12,220 nucleotides of DNA, taken from positions 1 to 12,220 of the forward strand of contig DIVX01000091.1 of the NCBI GenBank assembly GCA_002422505.1, read 5' to 3'. A model generated the notes under the pieces. The model made no database searches and was not told the DNA's origin. It worked only from the letters and a program-made list of their open reading frames with translations. The translations under genes and the position numbers were made by a program. Shown here in pieces: positions 8,437-12,220 of the stretch (position 1 is the first letter of the stretch; each line of letters starts with the position of its first letter). The DNA comes from Desulfovibrio sp. UBA6121. Its GTDB lineage: Bacteria; Desulfobacterota; Desulfovibrionia; Desulfovibrionales; Desulfovibrionaceae.

Positions 8437-9174
8437 ATGGCCGGGGCGAGCGCACAGGCAACGGGCCAGGACCGGCCGCAGCCCTTTTCGGGCGGCGTTT
8501 CGGCTGGCGCGGTCATGGGCGATGTCGTTCTGGACGCGTCCGGCGTGGGCAAGTTCTTCGGCTCGCGCCTGGTGCTGCGCGACGTGACCGTGAGCGCCCG
8601 CGCGGGCGAGGCCCTGCTTGTGGTGGGCGGCAACGGCGCGGGCAAAACCACCCTGCTCAAAATCATGGCGGGCCTGTGCCGGGCATCCGCCGGGAGCGTG
8701 GAGGTGCGCGTGGAGCCGGATGCCAGCGCCTACCTGGGCCACGCAACCTTCCTGTATCCGCGCCTTTCCGCCGTGGCCAACCTGCTGTTCTGGGGCCGCA
8801 TGTACGGCCTTGCGCCCACCCGGGCGGACATGGAAGCCGTGCTCCAGCGCGTGGGGCTTTCCCGCGTGGGCGACGAGCCCGCAGGCACCTTCTCTCGCGG
8901 CATGGCCCAGCGGCTCAATCTGGCCCGGGTGTTTCTCATCAAGCCCAAGCTGGTGTTTCTGGATGAGCCGGGCACCGGCCTGGACCCGGCCTCCCAGGAC
9001 CTGCTGCGCCGGGAGATCGAGGCGCTCAAGGCCAGCGGCGCGGCCATCGTCTGGGTCAGCCACCACCTGAGCTCCGACCTGGCGTTCGCCGAACGCGTGC
9101 TGTTCCTCAAGGACACGCGCGTGGCCTACTTCGGCGCGGCGGCGGGTTTCGACGCCGGGGGGCTTGCATGCTGA
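8437..9174 (+). CDS. ccmA: Heme exporter/maturation ABC ATPase CcmA
   Basis: CcmA is the cytoplasmic ATPase of the CcmABCD complex, which uses ATP to release heme-loaded CcmE from CcmC. The product has 245 residues. All ABC motifs are present: Walker A GGNGAGKTT (64-72), a signature region FSRGMAQRLNLAR (152-164) with the less usual SRGMAQ form common in CcmA, Walker B LVFLDE (172-177), a D-loop GLD (181-183), and the switch histidine in VSHH (207-210). The ATG at 8437 is supported by AGGAG (8425-8429) 7 nt upstream, inside the end of ccmF. This start gives a 26-residue N-terminal extension, rich in Gly, Ala and Gln, before the ATG at 8515 where many homologs would begin. The last 7 bases overlap ccmB, indicating translational coupling. 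Confidence 0.94.
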   Translation: MAGASAQATGQDRPQPFSGGVSAGAVMGDVVLDASGVGKFFGSRLVLRDVTVSARAGEALLVVGGNGAGKTTLLKIMAGLCRASAGSVEVRVEPDASAYLGHATFLYPRLSAVANLLFWGRMYGLAPTRADMEAVLQRVGLSRVGDEPAGTFSRGMAQRLNLARVFLIKPKLVFLDEPGTGLDPASQDLLRREIEALKASGAAIVWVSHHLSSDLAFAERVLFLKDTRVAYFGAAAGFDAGGLAC

Positions 9175-9845
9175 GGCGCGGCGGATTCATAGCCGCCAAG
9201 GACCTGCGCCTGGCCGTGGGCGGCGGGCAGGGGCTGGTGCAGGCCGTGCTGCTGGGGCTGTTGCTGATTTTCCTGTTCTCCCTCTCGCGCCCCACGGCGG
9301 AGCTGGTTTCGCCCCAGGCGGCGGCGGCCATCTTCTGGCTGGCCTCGTCCTTCGGGCTGGTGCTGGTGTTCAACGATCTTTTCAGCCTGGAGGAAGCCCA
9401 AGGCTGCCGCCTGGGACTTTTGTCCTCCCCGCTGCCGGAGCATGCCGTGTGGCTGGGCAAGGGCCTGGCGGGCTTTGCGCTGCTGCTGCTTTCCCAGGCC
9501 GTGTTCCTGCCTGCTGCGGCGGTGTTCCTCGGGCAGGACATCAAGGGGGACCTTGGCGTGCTGCTGCTGACGCTGCTTGGCGTGGACTGGGGCCTGGCGG
9601 CCCTTGGCGCGCTTTTGGGCGCGCTGGCCCAGGGGCAGGGCGCGCGGGAGTCGCTGTTCAGCGTGATTCTTTTTCCGTTGCTTTTGCCGGTGCTGCTTGG
9701 CGGCATCCGCATCTTCTCCGGGTGCTTTTCCGGCGAGCCCGCACTCGACCAGGCCCTGTGGGCCGGAATCATCGTGGCGTTTGACGCCGTGTTCACCGCC
9801 GCCGGTGCGTTTTTGTTCCCGTTTTTGTACACGGGTGAGGAATAG
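9168..9845 (+). CDS. ccmB: Heme exporter/maturation ABC permease CcmB
   Basis: CcmB is the membrane subunit paired with CcmA in the CcmABCD complex. The 225-residue product is strongly hydrophobic with about six membrane segments and a family-like start, FIAAKDLRLAVGGGQ, where the amphipathic N-terminal helix precedes the first span. FNDLFSLEEAQGCRLGLLSS (69-88) matches the conserved cytoplasmic loop thought to contact the ATPase. The ATG overlaps the ccmA stop region, and a G-rich run (9155-9161) serves as ribosome binding site. The identification rests on this loop, the hydrophobic profile, size and position between ccmA and ccmC. Confidence 0.92.
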   Translation: MLRRGGFIAAKDLRLAVGGGQGLVQAVLLGLLLIFLFSLSRPTAELVSPQAAAAIFWLASSFGLVLVFNDLFSLEEAQGCRLGLLSSPLPEHAVWLGKGLAGFALLLLSQAVFLPAAAVFLGQDIKGDLGVLLLTLLGVDWGLAALGALLGALAQGQGARESLFSVILFPLLLPVLLGGIRIFSGCFSGEPALDQALWAGIIVAFDAVFTAAGAFLFPFLYTGEE

Positions 9846-9875
9846 CGGCCCGCGCGCCGCATTTGGAGTGCGACC

Positions 9876-10535
9876 ATGTCGATTCGTCTTTTGGCCCTAC
9901 TGAGCGTTGCCGCCCTGGCCGTGGGCCAGTGGTTCATCTGGAGCTACGCGCCCCTGGAAGAGACCATGGGCGTGGTGCAGAAGATCTTCTACATCCACAT
10001 GCCCCTGGCCTGGTGGGCGCTCATCAGCTTTTTCGTGGTGTTTCTGGCCAGCGTGCGCCATTTGCTGCGGCGCGACGCCGCCTCGGACATCCTGGCGGGC
10101 GCAGCGGCCGAGCTGGGCGTGCTGTTCTCCGGCCTGGCGCTCATTTCCGGCTCCATTTGGGGCCGCGCGGCCTGGAACGTCTGGTGGACCTGGGATCCGC
10201 GCCTCACCACCACGCTCATCATGTGGTTCGTGTACGCGGGCTATCTGGTGCTGCGCGGCTCTGGAATGGGCGGCGAGCGCCGGGCCATGGTCAGCGCGGT
10301 GCTCGGCGTGGTGGCGTTCCTCGATGTGCCCCTGGTGTTTTATTCCGCGCGCATTTGGCGCAGCGTGCACCCTGCGGTGCTGGCCAGCCAGGGCGGCGGG
10401 CTGGAGCCGGAAATGTGGCACACCGTGCTGGCGAACCTGGGGGCCTTCGGCCTCCTGTGGCTGACCCTTTTGCTGGCGCGCTACGCTTTGGGCCGCGCCG
10501 AAGAGCGCGCCCGGGCGCTCATGCTTTCGCGCTAG
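9876..10535 (+). CDS. ccmC: Heme-handling membrane protein CcmC
   Basis: CcmC is an inner-membrane protein with about six spans that binds heme at its periplasmic face and attaches it to CcmE. The 219-residue length is close to the family norm. The WWD signature NVWWTWDPRLT lies at 101-111. Two histidines stand where the family's axial heme ligands are expected: H41 (YIHMPLAWW) and H165 (RSVHPAVL). GGAG at 9865-9868 lies 7 nt before the ATG. The gene starts 30 bp after ccmB and is followed 16 bp later by ccmD. Confidence 0.95.
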   Translation: MSIRLLALLSVAALAVGQWFIWSYAPLEETMGVVQKIFYIHMPLAWWALISFFVVFLASVRHLLRRDAASDILAGAAAELGVLFSGLALISGSIWGRAAWNVWWTWDPRLTTTLIMWFVYAGYLVLRGSGMGGERRAMVSAVLGVVAFLDVPLVFYSARIWRSVHPAVLASQGGGLEPEMWHTVLANLGAFGLLWLTLLLARYALGRAEERARALMLSR

Positions 10536-10551
10536 GCAGGGAGAACAAACG

Positions 10552-10680
10552 ATGAACGGATACGTTGTTGCGGCCAACGCCGCTGTGTGGCTTTTTCTCG
10601 CGGCCTATGCCGCGTCCCTGGCCCTGCGCGGCCGGGCCATATCCAAAAGACTGAAACAACTGGAGATGCTCCGTGACTGA
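10552..10680 (+). CDS. ccmD: Small Ccm membrane protein CcmD
   Basis: This 42-residue single-span protein starts MNGYVVAANAAVWLFLAAYA and has a basic, charged tail (RGRAISKRLKQLEMLRD). Small size, one hydrophobic helix, positive C-terminal end and position directly after ccmC all fit CcmD. CcmD holds the CcmC-CcmE complex together and helps release holo-CcmE. A purine-rich ribosome binding site, AGGGAG, lies about 8 nt ahead of the ATG. The last 8 bases overlap the start of the next gene. Sequence conservation in this family is low, so the call depends largely on context and topology. Confidence 0.87.
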   Translation: MNGYVVAANAAVWLFLAAYAASLALRGRAISKRLKQLEMLRD

Positions 10681-11296
10681 TACCCTCGACAAGAACGCCC
10701 TCCTTGGCGGCGGGCAAAAGCTCATCCTCCTCGCGCTCATCGCAGCCATTGCGGTCATGTTCCTGGGCTCGTTTTTGTACCGCATGAAGAGCACCGGCCT
10801 GGTGGTGGAGGTGCAGCAGGAGCGCGGCGGCATGGGGGCCATGGGCGGCCAGGGCGGCCCCATGGGCATGATGGGCGTGGACATGGACCAGCTGCGCGAG
10901 CTGATGCGCAAGATGGAGACCGACCCCAACGACCCCAAGGTGCTGCTTGAGCTTGCCAACACCTTCATGATGATGCAGGCCTGGGACAAGTCGCTGGAGT
11001 TCGTGACCCTGGCCGCCAAGGCCGCGCCGGAGGACCCCAACGTCCATCGGGCCATGGGTATGGTGCGCTTTGAGCGCAAGGAATACGACCTGGCCAAGAA
11101 GTCCTTCGACACCGTGCTGAAAAAAGACCCCGAGGACGTGCTGGCTCACTACAACATGGGCATTCTGCTGAAGCACTACATGAAGAAGCCCGCCGAGGGC
11201 GACGCCCACTTCCGGCGCGTGGTGCAGCTGAACCCCAAGGACCAGGACGTGCTGAAAAGCGCGCAGGAGGAGCTGGCGGCCCCGCCCGCGCAGTAG
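10673..11296 (+). CDS. Membrane-anchored TPR protein of the Ccm operon (CcmI/NrfG-like)
   Basis: This 207-residue protein is probably the apocytochrome-binding partner of CcmF, in the role of CcmI or the TPR part of CcmH/NrfG. One membrane helix near residues 16-36 anchors it, with the rest likely periplasmic. A Gly/Met-rich segment follows (about 52-81, with M54, M57, M64, M66, M67, M71, M78 and M81). Three tetratricopeptide-like repeats then cover roughly 88-190, each with the alternating small and aromatic positions of TPRs (for example LLELANTFMMMQAWDKSLEF and VLAHYNMGILL). There is no cysteine, so it cannot supply the CxxC thiol function of CcmH. The start is GTG at 10673, with GGAG (10662-10665) 7 nt upstream, overlapping ccmD by 8 bases. 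It is the last gene of the cluster. The TPR fold is well supported; the apocytochrome role is inferred from context. Confidence 0.85.
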   Translation: MTDTLDKNALLGGGQKLILLALIAAIAVMFLGSFLYRMKSTGLVVEVQQERGGMGAMGGQGGPMGMMGVDMDQLRELMRKMETDPNDPKVLLELANTFMMMQAWDKSLEFVTLAAKAAPEDPNVHRAMGMVRFERKEYDLAKKSFDTVLKKDPEDVLAHYNMGILLKHYMKKPAEGDAHFRRVVQLNPKDQDVLKSAQEELAAPPAQ

Positions 11297-11305
11297 CAGC
11301 GGTCC

Positions 11306-11318
11306 GCCCGGCGCGGGC
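11306..11318 (+). terminator. Weak hairpin after the Ccm operon
   Basis: GCCCG (11306-11310) and CGGGC (11314-11318) can pair around a 3-nt loop just after the stop of the TPR gene. There is no T run behind it, so its role as a terminator is doubtful. Confidence 0.2.
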
Positions 11319-11324
11319 AGCGTA

Positions 11325-11352
11325 TTGACATGGGCGGATATTCCACTAAAGT
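11325..11352 (+). promoter_or_regulatory. Sigma-70-type promoter for the binding-protein gene
   Basis: A perfect -35 hexamer TTGACA (11325-11330) is followed after 16 nt by TAAAGT (11347-11352). The second element matches four of six -10 consensus bases, including the important first, second and last positions. Transcription would begin near 11359, giving a leader of about 95 nt before the ATG at 11455. This is the best promoter-like sequence in the window. Confidence 0.65.
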
Positions 11353-11373
11353 AGCCGCCTTCAAGGTGGAAAA

Positions 11374-11399
11374 GGCCACGGAGTGGGTGCTCCGTGGCC
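11374..11399. other. Perfect 10-bp stem hairpin in the leader of the binding-protein gene
   Basis: GGCCACGGAG (11374-11383) and CTCCGTGGCC (11390-11399) form a perfect 10-bp stem with a 6-nt loop. It lies downstream of the predicted promoter, so it would be in the 5' leader. No T run follows on the plus strand. On the minus strand it is followed by TTTT, which is terminator-like, but no minus-strand gene ends here. It could stabilise the mRNA, act in attenuation or end upstream transcripts; which one is not shown. Confidence 0.75.
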
Positions 11400-11454
11400 C
11401 TGTGGTATATCAGACTTTCTTGGCTGACAGAACTTTTATGCGAGGAGTGGGAGC

Positions 11455-12220
11455 ATGAAGTCGAGATGGTTCGTGACGATGCTTGGCGTGGCGCTGGCCG
11501 GTCTCCTGGCCGTTGGCTGCGGCGGGCAGAAGAAAGAGGAAAAGGCTGCTGACGCCAATGCGACCGCCGCCGCCCCCGCCGGAAAGATCGTTCTCGGCGT
11601 AGCCGGTGCCCATTCGAGCGATTTGGCCTCCTACGGCATGCCCACCTTGAACGCCGCCAAGCTGGTGGTTAAAGACATCAACGCCAAGGGCGGCGTGAAC
11701 GGCATGCAGGTTGAGGTCATGGCCATGGACGACCAGTGCAAGCCCGAGCTGGCCACCAACGCCGCCACCAAGCTGGTGAGCGAGAAGGTCACCATTGTCC
11801 TCGGCCATATCTGCTCCGGCGCCACCAAGGCCGCCATGCCCATCTACAAGGACGCCAAGGTCGTGGTGATGTCGCCTTCGGCCACCAGCACCGAGCTGAC
11901 CCAGGCCGGCGCCTACCCCAACTTCTTCCGCACCATCAGCTACGATCTGGTCCAGGGCAAGGCCGCTGCCGAGTTCGCCGTCGCCACCTTGAAGGTCAAG
12001 AAGGTCGCCATCATTCACGACAAGGGCGACTACGGCAAGGGCTTTGCCGAAAGCGCGCAGAAGGCCATTGAGGACAGCAAGCAGGCCAGCGTGGCCATGT
12101 TCGAGGGCATCACCCCCGGCGGCGTGGATTATTCCGCCGTGGTGCAGAAGATCAAGGCTTCCGGCGCGGACTGCGTGCTCTTTGGCGGCTACCACCCGGA
12201 GGCCTCCAAGATCGTGACCC
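11455..12220 (+). CDS. Branched-chain amino acid ABC transporter substrate-binding lipoprotein (3' truncated by window edge)
   Basis: This is the first 255 residues of a periplasmic binding protein of the LivJ/LivK type (Peripla_BP_6 family), the ligand-capturing part of a high-affinity ABC importer. A signal peptide with a basic start (MKSR) and hydrophobic core ends at LLAVGC, placing the lipidated cysteine at residue 22; alanine at -3 is less usual than leucine. A charged Lys/Glu/Ala linker follows. The mature domain opens with KIVLGVAGAHSSDLASYG and continues with NAAKLVVKDINAKGGVNG, GHICSGATKAAMPIY, SPSATSTELTQ, FFRTISYD and HDKGDYGKGFAE, all in the expected family order. AGGAG at 11443-11447 lies 7 nt before the ATG. 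The gene has its own promoter and is not part of the Ccm operon. The ligand is probably leucine, isoleucine, valine or another small amide, but members vary widely. The frame is still open at the right edge. Confidence 0.93.
   Translation, partial: MKSRWFVTMLGVALAGLLAVGCGGQKKEEKAADANATAAAPAGKIVLGVAGAHSSDLASYGMPTLNAAKLVVKDINAKGGVNGMQVEVMAMDDQCKPELATNAATKLVSEKVTIVLGHICSGATKAAMPIYKDAKVVVMSPSATSTELTQAGAYPNFFRTISYDLVQGKAAAEFAVATLKVKKVAIIHDKGDYGKGFAESAQKAIEDSKQASVAMFEGITPGGVDYSAVVQKIKASGADCVLFGGYHPEASKIVT

Noticed and set aside
11419..11441. A possible sigma-54 promoter (TTGGCTGACAG ...) before the binding-protein gene
   Set aside because: No TTGC element lies at the required distance, and a better sigma-70-type promoter is present upstream.

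Overview
The window is a GC-rich, densely coded bacterial chromosome segment. It most resembles a sulfate-reducing deltaproteobacterium of the Desulfovibrio group (Desulfovibrionaceae). This is inferred from the sequence, not from a search. The best pointers are the cytochrome c maturation (Ccm) cluster, whose CcmE carries the cysteine-type heme-attachment motif known from Desulfovibrio, the absence of CcmG and CcmH behind it, and the codon and GC profile. No rRNA, tRNA, insertion sequence, phage gene, CRISPR array or other sign of recent transfer was seen.

Layout. (1) 1-724, + strand: the 3' end of a sigma-54 enhancer-binding regulator. It has the end of the AAA+ domain, a low-complexity linker and an unusual winged-helix C-terminus. 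(2) 837-3500, +: a large PEP-synthase-like phosphotransferase with an ATP-grasp domain and a phosphohistidine domain, but a non-standard C-terminal domain. (3) 3501-3727: a convergent intergenic gap holding two short tandem-repeat arrays. (4) 3728-4750, - strand: a family 9 (heptosyltransferase-like) glycosyltransferase, probably for LPS. (5) 4751-4926: a divergent promoter region. (6) 4927-5991, +: a CNNM/HlyC-CorC family membrane protein with a CBS pair. (7) 6061-11296, +: a compact cytochrome c maturation operon in the order ccmE, ccmF, ccmA, ccmB, ccmC, ccmD, then a membrane-anchored TPR protein. Several of these genes overlap or nearly touch. (8) 11297-11454: an intergenic region with a good sigma-70-type promoter and a strong leader hairpin. 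(9) 11455-end, +: the start of a branched-chain-amino-acid-type periplasmic binding lipoprotein.

How it works together. CcmA, B, C and D would load heme onto CcmE at the periplasmic face of the inner membrane. Here heme would attach to Cys127 of CcmE instead of the usual histidine. CcmF would then transfer heme to apocytochromes, and the TPR protein is the likely apocytochrome-holding partner, in the role of CcmI/NrfG. The thiol-handling parts CcmG and CcmH do not follow in the operon. The other genes are not obviously linked to this pathway. The CNNM gene lies only 69 bp ahead of ccmE with no visible promoter between them, so it may be co-transcribed.

The points most worth a second look are the Cys-type, CcmG/H-less Ccm system with its Met/Gly-rich TPR protein, the PEP-synthase-like enzyme without a recognisable PEP/pyruvate TIM barrel, and the sigma-54 activator that appears to have replaced its Fis helix-turn-helix with a winged helix.
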